From positions 124,001 to 188,000 of the forward strand of contig CAWGVO010000017.1 of assembly GCA_963826055.1 (NCBI GenBank): 64,000 nt of DNA, written 5' to 3'. Position numbers and translations under genes: made by a program. The notes beneath the pieces are model-generated. The model saw only the letters and a list, made by a program, of their open reading frames with translations, was not told the DNA's origin and did no database searches. Every line of letters starts with the position of its first letter. The stretch's first letter is position 1. Shown here piece after piece: positions 25,515-34,591 of this stretch. Source of the stretch: JBBDMC01 sp963826055 (GTDB taxonomy: Bacteria; Pseudomonadota; Alphaproteobacteria; Rhizobiales; Kaistiaceae).

Positions 25515-26738
25515 TCAGGGTTGATCCGCGTCAATGGTACGGTCTGCGACTTCCGCGCTGGTGGGTCGCCAGCCGTAAATCCAGTCGTTGCGGTCCATCA
25601 CCAGCCGCGGTCCGGCGAAGCGAAGGGCGGCGTTGCGGGCGAACGAGGTGATGCCGCGGTAATGGTAAAGCTCGCCGGTGCGGCGACTGGCCGCGGAGAC
25701 CGCGGCCGTCCGCGGGCGGCGGGCTTCGGCGTAGGCGGCGAGCGCGGCGGGGAGGTCGGTGGCGGCGTAGAGCGTTTCCGCGAGGACCGCGGCGTCCTCG
25801 ATCGCCATCGCCGCGCCCTGGGCCAGGAACGGCGTCATGGCGTGGGCGGCGTCGCCGATCAGCGCGATCCGGCCGGAGACCCAGGGGGCGTCGGGGGGAA
25901 GCGCCGCGAGTGCGAACTTCTGCCACGAGATCGGCGCCTTGAGCAGCGCGCGCGCCTTCGCCGACCAGCGGGCGAATCGGCCGGCGAGGACCGCCGCATC
26001 GCCGGGCGCGCTCCAGCCGCGCTTGTCCCAGGCCTCTTCGACGATGGCGACGAGATTGACGGCGGCGCCCTGCGCCACCGGGTAGTGGACGAGGTGGCCG
26101 TCGGGCCCGAGCCACAGGCCGACACGGTCGGTGGCGACGATGTCGCGGGCCTCATCGGCGGCGACAAGCGCGCGCCACGCGCTGCGGCCGGTAGCGGCCG
26201 GTATGGCGGCGCCGGCGATCGTCTGCCTGACCGTCGACCAGACCCCGTCAGCGCCGATCAGCCCGTCGGCAGAAATGACGTCGGTGCCGCCGCCGGGTTT
26301 GCGGGCGCGCACCAGCATCGCGTCACCCTGTCCGACATATCCCTCCACCGGCGCGCCGAGATCGAGACGGATGCCGGCGCGGGCGATTGCGGCGGCGAGG
26401 ATCGACTGCAGGTCGGCGCGGTGGATGACCCGGTAGGGAAAATCGTAGCGGGCGCGGAAAGTCTCCGACGGGATCGCGGTGATGAGACGGCCGGTCGGCC
26501 CGTCGAAAACGTCGATGGCCGCCGGCTCGATCGCGGCGGCGGCCAGCGCCTTGTCGAGGCCGAGGCCGGCAAGGATGCGGCCGGCGTTGGGGGCGATCTG
26601 GATGCCGGCGCCGAGTTCGCTCAGCTTCTCGGCGCGTTCCGAGACGACCACGTTGAAGCCCCGCGCGGTGAGCGCGAGCGCCGCCGTCAGCCCGGCGATG
26701 CCGGCGCCGGCGATGACCAAAGCCCGCCTTTCGCCCAT
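25515..26738 (-). CDS. FAD-dependent monooxygenase
   Basis: A 407-residue group A flavoprotein hydroxylase of the salicylate-hydroxylase type. VIAGAGIAGLTAALAL binds the ADP part of FAD, IGADGVWSTVR is the DG motif, and ALIGDAAHAMTPFLAQGA is the GD motif for the flavin ribityl chain. The early signature GAGIQIAPNAGRIL fits hydroxylases acting on aromatic acids or similar rings. The substrate is unknown. Its last codons contain the FNR-like box that precedes rquA; the gap to rquA is 123 bp on the same strand. Confidence 0.88.
   Translation of the reverse strand: MGERRALVIAGAGIAGLTAALALTARGFNVVVSERAEKLSELGAGIQIAPNAGRILAGLGLDKALAAAAIEPAAIDVFDGPTGRLITAIPSETFRARYDFPYRVIHRADLQSILAAAIARAGIRLDLGAPVEGYVGQGDAMLVRARKPGGGTDVISADGLIGADGVWSTVRQTIAGAAIPAATGRSAWRALVAADEARDIVATDRVGLWLGPDGHLVHYPVAQGAAVNLVAIVEEAWDKRGWSAPGDAAVLAGRFARWSAKARALLKAPISWQKFALAALPPDAPWVSGRIALIGDAAHAMTPFLAQGAAMAIEDAAVLAETLYAATDLPAALAAYAEARRPRTAAVSAASRRTGELYHYRGITSFARNAALRFAGPRLVMDRNDWIYGWRPTSAEVADRTIDADQP
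25521..25534. promoter_or_regulatory. Consensus FNR/FixK box upstream of rquA
   Basis: TTGATCCGCGTCAA fits the TTGAY-N4-RTCAA consensus of FNR/FnrL/FixK sites at every fixed position. It overlaps the end of the monooxygenase gene and lies about 136 bp before the rquA GTG. Read toward rquA, a GATAGTGT sequence begins ~26 nt from the box centre, near the -10 position of a class II promoter. Binding is inferred; the function of the downstream gene makes oxygen-responsive control sensible. Confidence 0.55.
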
Positions 26739-26756
26739 GGCAAAAGGTCCTTGCCC

Positions 26757-27002
26757 CTAGCGCACGAGCTCGCCGACGAGGTGGCCGGGAGGGTCGGTGT
26801 CGATCGGGCCGAGGTCGGCGCGGTAGCGAAAGAGGGTGGAGCAGTAGGGGCAGACGATTTCCGTCGCGTCGCCCATGTCGAGGAACACGTGCGGATGGTC
26901 GAACGGGGGCGTGGCGCCCTCGCACATGAACTCGCGCACGCCGATGTCGATGCGATTGGCGCCGGCATCGTTCTGGAAATGGGGGACCGCGCTGTCTGCC
27001 AT
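26757..27002 (-). CDS. Zinc-finger protein (zf-CHCC type)
   Basis: An 81-residue protein with the CHCC zinc finger: Cys in EFMCEG, His in HPHVFLD and the pair VCPYCSTLF. The family is the bacterial counterpart of the mitochondrial complex I subunit NDUFS6, and in alphaproteobacteria it is associated with NADH dehydrogenase assembly. It is 18 bp upstream of the monooxygenase gene on the same strand. The length is standard for the family. Confidence 0.88.
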   Translation of the reverse strand: MADSAVPHFQNDAGANRIDIGVREFMCEGATPPFDHPHVFLDMGDATEIVCPYCSTLFRYRADLGPIDTDPPGHLVGELVR

Positions 27003-27098
27003 GGCTCGCACGTCTCCGGTGGCCTCGGACGGCCGGACAATAGCCGCGCCGGCCGTGATTGGGTAGGGTTGCCGGGACTCGCCGCAGAGGACCCGCCC

Positions 27099-27851
27099 TT
27101 GCCCCATTTCTCCTCGGACGGGATCGACATTGCCTACCGCGACCTCGGCGAGGGCGACCCGATCCTTCTCATCCACGGCTTTGCCTCCAACACCGCGGTC
27201 AACTGGGTCTCCACCGGCTGGATCGAGACCCTGGTCGGCGACGGGCGGCGGGTTGTGGCGATGGACGTGCGCGGCCACGGCGACAGCGCCAAGCTCATCG
27301 ATCCGGACGCCTACCGCCTCAGCCTGATGGCGGCCGACGCGGCCAATCTTCTCGATCATCTTGCCATCGCGCGCGCCGACGTCATGGGCTACTCGATGGG
27401 GGCGCGGATCGCGACTGTGCTTGCTCTCGACCATCCCGGCAAGGTGCGCTCGCTCGTCATCGGCGGCATGGGCGTGGCCATGACCCGTCCGACGGTTCAC
27501 GTGGAGCCGATCGTGCAGGCGCTGGAGGCGGAGGCGGGCGAACCGATCGCCGACGCGGTCGCCCGCGGCTATCGCACGTTCGCGGACCGCACCCGCAGCG
27601 ACCTTACGGCACTGGCCGCATGCCTGCGCGGGCAGCGGCCCGGCATCACCGCCGCCGTGCTCGCCACGATCCGGGTGCCGGTGCTGGTCGCCGTCGGCAG
27701 CGAGGATCAGGTCGCCGGCTCGGCGAGCGCGCTCGCCGAGCTGATCCCGGGGGCCGAGGTGCTCGATATCGTCGGCCGCGATCACATGCTCGCCACCGGC
27801 GACCGGCAGTTCAAGGCGGGCGTCCTCGACTTCCTGAAGCGGCGTCCGTGA
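27099..27851 (+). CDS. Alpha/beta hydrolase
   Basis: A 250-residue alpha/beta-hydrolase. LIHGFASN is the oxyanion region, MDVRGHGDS the strand-loop after it, MGYSMGARIA the nucleophile elbow with Ser near residue 98, and GSEDQVAG plus GRDHMLAT hold the acid and catalytic His. Substrate unknown. It lacks an ATG near its conserved start; the TTG at 27099, with GCAGAGGA about 7 nt upstream, gives LPHFSSDGIDIAYRDLGEG as the natural opening. Divergent from the zinc-finger gene. Confidence 0.85.
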   Translation: MPHFSSDGIDIAYRDLGEGDPILLIHGFASNTAVNWVSTGWIETLVGDGRRVVAMDVRGHGDSAKLIDPDAYRLSLMAADAANLLDHLAIARADVMGYSMGARIATVLALDHPGKVRSLVIGGMGVAMTRPTVHVEPIVQALEAEAGEPIADAVARGYRTFADRTRSDLTALAACLRGQRPGITAAVLATIRVPVLVAVGSEDQVAGSASALAELIPGAEVLDIVGRDHMLATGDRQFKAGVLDFLKRRP

Positions 27852-28035
27852 CTTCAGTGCCCCCCAATCCCCGCTCCGGGGTTGCAATGTGGGCCTGAAG
27901 GCTTAGGTGCTTGCGGGCGGGCCCGCCGGGTTCGTTAACCGGCTGTGGTCATAAAGCTGGCGGCTGTGGCAGCCGTTGGCGGGCATGTGATAGGTTGCCG
28001 GTCCTTTTGGCGACCCTTCGGGCAAGGTGAGTTTG

Positions 28036-28866
28036 ATGTCGAGCAGGGCTTCCCAGTCGTCGAGCGACGCGTTGCGTCAGGTTGATCCGATCTGGTTCGA
28101 GATCAGGCACGAGGCCGAGTCGATCGTTGCCGCCGATCCGGCCGTGGCGAGCTTCGTGTACGCCACGGTGCTCAATCACGAGCGCCTCGAGGATGCGGTG
28201 GTCCACCGCGTTGCCCAGCGGCTCGACAATCCCGTGGTGAGCGCCGAGGTCATCCGCTGCGCGTTCCGTGAGACGCTGGCGGAAAATCCCGAGCTCGGCG
28301 AAATCCTGCGCTGCGACATCGCCGCCGTCTATGATCGAGACCCGGCCTGCGAGCGGCGCATCGAGCCGGTGCTCTACTTCAAGGGCTTCCACGCCATTCA
28401 GACCCACCGCCTCGCGCACGCGCTCTGGCGGAAGGGCCGCAGGGACTTCGCCCTCTACCTCCAGAGCCGCTCGTCCGAGGTGTTCCAGACCGACATTCAT
28501 CCGGCGGTGCCGATCGGACGTAGCATCTTCCTCGATCACGCGACCGGCCTGGTGGTGGGCGGTACCGCTGTCATCGAGGACAACGTTTCGATCCTGCAGG
28601 GTGTCACCCTGGGTGGCACCGGCAAGCACGGCGGCGATCGCCATCCCAAGGTCCGCCATGGCGTCCTCATCGGCGCCGGGGCCAAGATCCTCGGCAACAT
28701 CGAGATCGGCGAAAGCTCCAAGGTCGCCGCGGGCTCGGTGGTGCTGAGATCAGTGCCGCCGCATTCGACCGTCGCCGGGGTGCCGGCGCGGCTCATCGGC
28801 AAGACCGGCGATGCGGAGCCGGCGCGCCTCATGGACCAGACGATCGCCGACAACTCGTCGGGCTGA
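28036..28866 (+). CDS. cysE: Serine O-acetyltransferase
   Basis: A 276-residue enzyme that acetylates L-serine with acetyl-CoA, the committed step of cysteine synthesis. After the helical N-terminal domain comes the left-handed beta helix of hexapeptide repeats: DIHPAVPIGRSIFLDHATG (with the catalytic His), VIEDNVSILQGVTLGGTGK and HGVLIGAGAKILGNI. The ATG at 28036 has AAGG 8 nt upstream; a GTG three codons earlier is less well placed. The next gene, DUF3126, is its usual neighbour in alphaproteobacteria. Confidence 0.95.
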   Translation: MSSRASQSSSDALRQVDPIWFEIRHEAESIVAADPAVASFVYATVLNHERLEDAVVHRVAQRLDNPVVSAEVIRCAFRETLAENPELGEILRCDIAAVYDRDPACERRIEPVLYFKGFHAIQTHRLAHALWRKGRRDFALYLQSRSSEVFQTDIHPAVPIGRSIFLDHATGLVVGGTAVIEDNVSILQGVTLGGTGKHGGDRHPKVRHGVLIGAGAKILGNIEIGESSKVAAGSVVLRSVPPHSTVAGVPARLIGKTGDAEPARLMDQTIADNSSG

Positions 28867-28899
28867 GCGGCATCGAACAGAAACAGAGGGGGTGACAGG

Positions 28900-29109
28900 G
28901 TGGATCGCAAAGAGATCCAGAAGCTCGAGACGTTCTTCCGGCGGCGGTTCAACATGCCGGCGATGCAGGTGCGGCAGCGGCCGCAGAAGGACGATTCGGC
29001 CGAGGTCTACATAGACGACGAATTCGTCGGCGTTGTCTTCCGCGACACGGAGGACGGCGACCTCTCCTACAATTTCACGATGGCGATCCTCGACATCGAC
29101 CTCGACTAG
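28900..29109 (+). CDS. DUF3126 family protein
   Basis: A 69-residue protein of family DUF3126, nearly restricted to alphaproteobacteria and commonly found right after cysE. Recognised from FRRRFN, VYIDDEFVGV and the acidic end LSYNFTMAILDIDLD. GTG start behind an AGAGGGGG purine run. No function is known. It follows cysE by 33 bp, so cotranscription is likely. Confidence 0.88.
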   Translation: MDRKEIQKLETFFRRRFNMPAMQVRQRPQKDDSAEVYIDDEFVGVVFRDTEDGDLSYNFTMAILDIDLD

Positions 29110-29119
29110 GCCGGGAAGA

Positions 29120-30637
29120 TCAGAGCCGTCTGAACAGGCCAGGTTGCGTCGCCAGCAGTCGCGCCAGGGCCGTCCGGTCCTTTTTGGCATCGGTGGTTTT
29201 GATATCGGTGACGACGTAGACAGCGCCGATGTCGAGACGGAGGAAGCGCGCTTTCGCGAGTGCGAATATGTCGCTCGCCGGAACCGGCCTTGTCGAGTCG
29301 ATGATGACTGTCAACGTCTCGCCTGCCTCGGTTCGCTGGCTGCGCAGCACCGCACAGCGGCAGCCCGTCTTTTCCTCGATGACGCTTTCAATCAGGTCGA
29401 TGCTGTATTTGTTGCCGCTGGCATTGATGACGTCGTCGTCACGGCCGGCCAACGTCAGATTGCCCTCGGCGTCCATGACGCCAAGATCGCCGGGCACGAA
29501 CCAGCCGTCTTCGGTGAAGCGATCCGGGTCGGCGTGCCCGCCGGCGCTGACGTAGCCCGCGACCGCCTTGGCGCCACGGCGGCGGATCCGAATTTGGCCG
29601 ACTTCACCGATCGCCGCTGGCCGCCCATGGCCGTCGGCAAGCATCATCTCGATGTCCGGCAATACCTTGCCGACCTTCCCCGGTGCGTAGTCGGCACGGC
29701 TGTAGCGGTATTGCGCGATGCTGCCCAACTCGGTGTTGCCGTAGCCAATCAAGATGTTGCCGCAAATCCGCTCGGACGCGGCCTGCAAGAGCGCCGGCGC
29801 CGGCGATGCCCCGCCGATTGTCAGTGTCTTGAGAGACGAGAATATCCGCCTTGGAAGGTCCATCTTGATGAGGTCGTCAACGATCAGCGGCGTGGACATC
29901 ATGGTGCTGATCGCGAAGACGTCGATATGGTGGGGCAGATCGGCGTTGATCGGCAGAACCGCGATGGAGCCGCCGGCGAGCAGGGCCGCCACACGGGACT
30001 CGATCGTAACCGCGGTGCGGGAGCCGATGGTGCACAGCAGGCGAGTGTCGGGGCCGATGTAGGACTGCCGACCTTCCAGCCGGGCGAGTATCTGCTCCTC
30101 GCTCAGCGCGACATATTTGCGCTCGCCCGTGGAGCCCGAGGTGCCGAATATCAGACGGGCTGGGGCTCGTGCGGCGGGCGCCGGCAAACTGGCGGCCGCC
30201 CTTGTGGCGAACCAGCTCTGGTCGACGACGAGGGCGCTCTCGCGCTGCGCCGGCGGTATGCCGTCATCCGTGAGCTTGAAGTCGACCTTCAGGGACAACC
30301 TGGAAGCATCGGCGAGAGGCGCGAATGCGAGATCGGCTCCAATCCTGCTGGCCGCAAACAGGGTGATGACGTTGAGCTCGGGGCGAGTGAAGTCGGCCAC
30401 CGTCAGCCGCCCGCCGCCCATGCCGTGTGCGGCCATGGTGGCGGCGACTTTGTCGATGGCGGTCTTCAGGGCGAGGTAGGTCAGGTTCTGCGGCTGGCCG
30501 ACGATCGCGACGCAAAGTTCCTGACGCCGGGCGACTTCGGCAAACGCGTCATACAGAGCGCCGGATCCAGCCACGATCAGTGAAGCACCGGGTTGGGCGA
30601 GAGCGATAAGAGGCGGGGCGCAACCGGCCGCGCGCAC
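29120..30637 (-). CDS. AMP-binding (ANL superfamily) enzyme
   Basis: A ~505-residue adenylate-forming enzyme. LIFGTSGSTGERK is the phosphate loop, GYGNTELGSIA the A5 motif, DGWFVPGDLG the A7 motif, and GRDDDVINASGNKYS the hinge and pantetheine-tunnel segment. The C-terminal Lys motif is poorly conserved (TDAKKDRTALARLL), so the second half-reaction is uncertain. It is too short and divergent at the N terminus to assign to fatty-acid or acetate enzymes. It lies 27 bp after the outer-membrane protein gene on the same strand. GTG start is tentative. Base composition is a little less GC-rich than nearby core genes. Confidence 0.75.
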   Translation of the reverse strand: MRAAGCAPPLIALAQPGASLIVAGSGALYDAFAEVARRQELCVAIVGQPQNLTYLALKTAIDKVAATMAAHGMGGGRLTVADFTRPELNVITLFAASRIGADLAFAPLADASRLSLKVDFKLTDDGIPPAQRESALVVDQSWFATRAAASLPAPAARAPARLIFGTSGSTGERKYVALSEEQILARLEGRQSYIGPDTRLLCTIGSRTAVTIESRVAALLAGGSIAVLPINADLPHHIDVFAISTMMSTPLIVDDLIKMDLPRRIFSSLKTLTIGGASPAPALLQAASERICGNILIGYGNTELGSIAQYRYSRADYAPGKVGKVLPDIEMMLADGHGRPAAIGEVGQIRIRRRGAKAVAGYVSAGGHADPDRFTEDGWFVPGDLGVMDAEGNLTLAGRDDDVINASGNKYSIDLIESVIEEKTGCRCAVLRSQRTEAGETLTVIIDSTRPVPASDIFALAKARFLRLDIGAVYVVTDIKTTDAKKDRTALARLLATQPGLFRRL

Positions 30638-30664
30638 GCTCCCAGTTTGTTACGCCGCCGGCGC

Positions 30665-31537
30665 CTAGTAGGGAGTCCAAAAATGCGGCCGGTGGGAGCC
30701 GTATACGGGATTCTGGTCCTCAAAGCCGGCGCCGTTGCGCTCCATCGCTTGCAGCGAACCCTGACCGAACAGGAGTTGGACGCCGCCAACGATCGAGTTC
30801 TCGTTGATGGATGCCTGGCTGGACCCCTCGTAGCTGATGTATGCCGCAATAGGCATCGACTGCGGCTTGGCTTCCAACTTCAGGCCCCACCGCGTGCCAT
30901 TGGAGTGGTTACTGTAGGTGTTGGTGAACCAGTCTCCCCCGAAATTCCCGGAGACCGCAAAGTTGGGGGTAACAAAGTAGCGCAAGGTTCCCATCACATA
31001 GAACCCTCGCGCGCTGGTTGAGGATGAGTAGCCGCTGGCACCGAAGGTGAAGCCCGCCTGGCCGTACGCCGTCAGGTTCCCGAAATACTTCTGGGCGTCG
31101 ATGCCAACGGTGGCCCAGGAGTTGCTGGAGAAAGAATTGTGACCATAGGAGACCAGCCCGCCCAGCGCGTAGCTGTTGGGATCGCGCCATGCGAAATGAC
31201 CGGCCACGCCGAAAGCCGAGTCCGTCGGGCCGCTCGAAATTGAGTAGGAGTTGCCCCAGGCATCAAGCTGCAACGCCGTGTTCGCTGAGGTCCAGATGTT
31301 GAAACGTCCGGCGCCGCCGAAGAGTGTGCCTGCATCATAAGCGTCGTTATTGGCGTAGCCAACGAAACCTTCGAGATAGCCGCTGATCCGGCTTGTCGCG
31401 GGAGCCGGCGTGGCCGGATCGGTGCCGGGCGGTGCCATATAGGTGACGGCGCCAGTCACGTCGGCCGCCAGCACCGGAGCGCAAACGGGGGACAACATCG
31501 TCCCCAGCAAAAGAAGTCGTGAGAACTTCGGAATCAT
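30665..31537 (-). CDS. Outer-membrane beta-barrel protein
   Basis: A 290-residue exported protein. The signal peptide runs through MIPKFSRLLLLGTML to PVLAAD. The mature chain alternates polar and hydrophobic residues with many Gly, Ser, Tyr and Asn (FVGYANN, GGLVSYGHNSF, ARGFYVMGTLRYF), as in a small porin-like barrel, and ends with an aromatic residue (FWTPY), the outer-membrane insertion signal. Pore or receptor specificity cannot be told. Lower GC than its surroundings, which may reflect its composition or transfer. Confidence 0.75.
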   Translation of the reverse strand: MIPKFSRLLLLGTMLSPVCAPVLAADVTGAVTYMAPPGTDPATPAPATSRISGYLEGFVGYANNDAYDAGTLFGGAGRFNIWTSANTALQLDAWGNSYSISSGPTDSAFGVAGHFAWRDPNSYALGGLVSYGHNSFSSNSWATVGIDAQKYFGNLTAYGQAGFTFGASGYSSSTSARGFYVMGTLRYFVTPNFAVSGNFGGDWFTNTYSNHSNGTRWGLKLEAKPQSMPIAAYISYEGSSQASINENSIVGGVQLLFGQGSLQAMERNGAGFEDQNPVYGSHRPHFWTPY

Positions 31538-31770
31538 GTCGCGCCTCGCACCACCTCGGACGGCATCGATTGTAGTTCGAATGGGCCGCGACCGGATCAA
31601 TTTCGGGGACGCAGAATACGAGATTCTTTGACTGTGGCCGGGCCGCCACACCCGTCCAATTAGGGGCACCGCGACCAACGGCGGGTACCCCATCGCGGCG
31701 CTATCTGGCCCATGCTATTGGTTCGCGCTGACCGGGGACCGAGAAGCCCGGCATTCCGGGAGGGTGGGTC

Positions 31771-32919
31771 ATGCGGAGCGTCTTGATCGGGCTCGTCGCC
31801 GCGACCGTGTCGTTTACGGTGTCGGCCGGTGCCAACGCGCAGGGTGTCGTCAGAGTTGGCGTCATCCTGCCCTATTCCGGCCAATTCGCCGACCCGGCGG
31901 CCCATGTGGACGAGGGCATCAAGCTCTTCGTGAAGCAAAACGGCGTGGAGGTTGCCGGCAAGACGGTGGAGATCATTCGCAAGGACGTTGGCGGCAGCGA
32001 TCCCGGGGTCGCGAAGCGCCTCGCGCAGGAACTGGTCGTGCGCGACACAGTCGATGTCCTCACCGGATTCCTGCTGACGCCGAACGCGTTCGCCGCCGCC
32101 GACGTCTCGGCTGAGGCCAGGAAATTGATGGTCGTGATGGGGGCGGCGACCACCGGCATCACCGAGAAGTCCGACTACATGACGCGCGTGTCCGTCTCCG
32201 CGGGCCAGCTCAACGAGGCTTTCGGCAGATGGGCGGCGGCAAACGGCACCCGACGGATCTATACGATCGCTGCCGACTATAGCCCTGGCCACGACGCGCA
32301 GGCGGGGTTTGTGCGCGGGTTCACGGCCGCCGGCGGCACGGTGCTTGGTGCAGATTTCACGCCGGTTGACCACCCTGACTTCTCGGCCTTCATGCAGCGG
32401 GCCAAGGACGCGAATCCGGAAGCCATCTATTTCTGGGTGCCGGGCGGCGCTCAGCCGATCGCGGCCGGCAGGGCGCTGGCGGAGAAGGGACTGATCCCTT
32501 CCGGTCCCACCATCCTCAGCCCCGGCGCGCTGGTCAGCGACGAGGCCTTGGCCGCCATGGGCGACCTGGCCGTCGGGATCATCAGCGCTACCCACTACGA
32601 TTCCCGGCAGGGCACGCCCCTCAACAAGCGGTTCGTCGACGCCTATGTGGCGGAGTACGGCCACAACCCCGATGCCTACTCGATCGGCGGCTATGACGGC
32701 ATGCGGCTCATTTATGAATCGCTGAAGAAGACGAACGGCGATGCCGATGGTCAGGCGCTGGTTGACGCAGCAAGGGGCCTGGCCTGGGAGAGCCCGCGCG
32801 GTCCCGTCGCCATCGATGCCGCGACGAGAGACATCGGTCAAACGATCTACGTCTACAAGGTCGGCAAGGTCGACGGCCGGCTGGCGAACGTCGAGATCGG
32901 CACGGCCGAAAACAGGTAG
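31771..32919 (+). CDS. Periplasmic binding protein, branched-chain amino-acid type
   Basis: A 382-residue type I periplasmic binding protein (Leu/Ile/Val-binding fold). A signal peptide ends at GANAQG. VRVGVILPYSGQFADPAA opens the first lobe, TGFLLTPNAFAA and YTIAADYSPGHDAQAGF follow, and DAYSIGGYDGMRLI is typical of the second lobe. No permease or ATPase genes are adjacent, so it is an orphan receptor; ligands of this family include amino acids, amides, aromatic acids and urea. Confidence 0.85.
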   Translation: MRSVLIGLVAATVSFTVSAGANAQGVVRVGVILPYSGQFADPAAHVDEGIKLFVKQNGVEVAGKTVEIIRKDVGGSDPGVAKRLAQELVVRDTVDVLTGFLLTPNAFAAADVSAEARKLMVVMGAATTGITEKSDYMTRVSVSAGQLNEAFGRWAAANGTRRIYTIAADYSPGHDAQAGFVRGFTAAGGTVLGADFTPVDHPDFSAFMQRAKDANPEAIYFWVPGGAQPIAAGRALAEKGLIPSGPTILSPGALVSDEALAAMGDLAVGIISATHYDSRQGTPLNKRFVDAYVAEYGHNPDAYSIGGYDGMRLIYESLKKTNGDADGQALVDAARGLAWESPRGPVAIDAATRDIGQTIYVYKVGKVDGRLANVEIGTAENR

Positions 32920-33203
32920 GGTTCGATTTCCCGCTGACCACATCGTCCAGCAGCCGGTGTCAGATGGCCGGGCAGCGTTCCGACAAGCCTTCCCAACGGG
33001 CGCAACACCCACGGAACAGCCCGGCGTGCGGGGAGGCTTTACGAAGCGTCAACCATTTCGGGACGCTGACGGTTCTGGATAAACGTCAATAATTTCAATC
33101 CGTTGTTGCATAGTGTGCATCTTCGATGTGCGGTATGCAGCTTGCACCGTCGTTGTCGCGAGGGGGCAATCGTGCCCGTTTTGAGACGGCGGAGGTCAGA
33201 ACC

Positions 33204-33533
33204 GTGCTCAGGGACGGATTCCTGCTGTTTTACTGCGCCGCCGTGGGGTTTGTCGCCGCGGGCATCGCAGCCAGCTTCTTCAAGATGGTGACGTCGGAGC
33301 CCGCGCGCTTCGCCCTGCTCGGGCAAAGCTGGCTCGGCCTTGCTACCACGTTCATTTTCTGTGGGGTCAGCGGCCCGGCGATCATCATGGACTACGCCCT
33401 GCGCCGGCGGCCGTGGGACGGGGAAGCCATGCGCCTTATCGCGGCGAGCGTTCTGGTCGCCGGTCTGTGGAGCGTCTGTTCGGGCATCCTGGTCCTGCAG
33501 GTGGTGATTTCAGTCGGCGTGCGGCCGGTTTGA
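33204..33533 (+). CDS. Small membrane protein, DUF6949-like
   Basis: A 109-residue protein with three hydrophobic segments (LLFYCAAVGFVAAGIAAS, LLGQSWLGLATTFIFC, LIAASVLVAGLWSVCSGIL). It resembles DUF6949 proteins of Rhizobiales, of unknown function. The GTG at 33204 has GGAGGT 7 nt upstream, which outweighs an ATG at 33126 that would add unconserved residues. The 284 bp before it contain an AT-rich stretch near 33080-33120 that may be its promoter. Confidence 0.65.
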   Translation: MLRDGFLLFYCAAVGFVAAGIAASFFKMVTSEPARFALLGQSWLGLATTFIFCGVSGPAIIMDYALRRRPWDGEAMRLIAASVLVAGLWSVCSGILVLQVVISVGVRPV

Positions 33534-33605
33534 ACCCTTGCTTGTGCCGGCCGGCCGATCGCCTTAGTGGATGGGGATCGCGCAGCGTGTTGGCGGGGCA
33601 GGGCG

Positions 33606-34128
33606 GTGAGCATTCACGAACTTGACGGCGTGGCGCCGGAACTGCCGGCGGACGGGGAATGCTGGATCGCTCCGAGCGCGACGGTGGTCGGCAAGGTGAC
33701 GGTCGGCGAGGGGGTGGGTATCTGGTTCGGCGCCGTCGCTGCGCGGCGACAACGAGCGCATCACCATCGGCCGCGACACAAACCTGCAGGAGCACGCCGT
33801 GCTCCACACCGACATGGGCTTTCCCCTGACGATCGGCGCCGGCTGCACGATCGGCCATCGCGCCATCGTCCACGGCTGCACCATCGGCGACAACGTGCTG
33901 ATCGGTATGGGCGCGATGGTGATGAACGGCGCTCGGATCGGCAACGACTGCCTGATCGGGGCCGGCGCGCTGGTACCGGAGGGGCGTGAGGTCCCACCGG
34001 GCTCGCTGGTTGTCGGCATACCAGGCAAGGTCGCGCGGCCCCTCAGCGCCGACGAGATCGCCCGCAACCGCGCTTCGGCGGCTCACTACGTTGCCAACTG
34101 GAAGCGCTATCGGAAGGGCTTCATGTAG
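33606..34128 (+). pseudogene. Gamma-carbonic-anhydrase family protein, one-base frameshift
   Basis: Left-handed beta-helix protein of the gamma-class carbonic anhydrase (YrdA/CaiE-like) family. WIAPSATVVGKVTVGEGVGIWFGAV reads in one frame in overlapping segments, after which NLQEHAVLHTDMGFPLTIG, CTIGHRAIVHGC and VMNGARIGNDCLIG read in the next. The extra base is G at 33738, inside the stretch that should read LRGDNERITIGRDTN. The corrected protein has 173 residues. The His ligands (VLHTD, IGHRAIVHGC) are present. Probably intact in the cell. Confidence 0.85.
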
Positions 34129-34234
34129 CGCGCGCCGGCACTGGAGCCGTCAGGCGTGCACGGTTTGGGCCGTCATGGCATTCTCAATTCGGTGGCAGCG
34201 GCCTGCCGCCGGGGGCGCCGATGGAGGTCTTTTC

Positions 34235-34591
34235 ATGAAACGACTGGGCTTGGGATTTGCCGCGATAGCGCTTTGGCTCTCGACGGGCGTCGTTGCGCTT
34301 GCCGATGTCATCGACGGCACATGGTGCAAGGAAGATGGCCGCCACATGTCGATCGACGGTCCGACGATCATCACCCCGGAGGGACATCAGACCACCGGTG
34401 TCTATGGCCGTCACTCGTTCGAGTACGCGGTGCCGGCACCCGAGCCGGCTGCGGGAACGACGATCTACATGCGGCTAGCCAACGAGACGACCGTCTATTT
34501 GTGGGTGGGCGCCCAAAGCGGCGATCCGGAGGTGTGGCGGCGGTGTGAGCCGATCGCATCGAGCGCCCGCGGCTCATGGCCGCTCGGCTGA
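34235..34591 (+). CDS. Small exported protein of unknown function
   Basis: A 118-residue protein with a signal peptide (MKRLGLGFAAIALWLS, cleavage near ALAD) and two cysteines in the mature part (GTWCKED, WRRCEP) that could pair. Similar short exported proteins, opening D-x-I-x-G-x-W-C, occur in Rhizobiales without known role. GGAGG at 34223-34227 sets the start. Its last 18 bp overlap the convergent protease gene. Confidence 0.7.
   Translation: MKRLGLGFAAIALWLSTGVVALADVIDGTWCKEDGRHMSIDGPTIITPEGHQTTGVYGRHSFEYAVPAPEPAAGTTIYMRLANETTVYLWVGAQSGDPEVWRRCEPIASSARGSWPLG

Noticed and set aside
24624..27851. Open frame of over 1,000 codons on the plus strand
   Set aside because: Only its last ~250 codons (the hydrolase from 27099) are real; the rest is antisense to rquA and the monooxygenase.
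27865..27882. GC-rich small hairpin after the hydrolase gene as a terminator
   Set aside because: Stem of only five base pairs and no T run.
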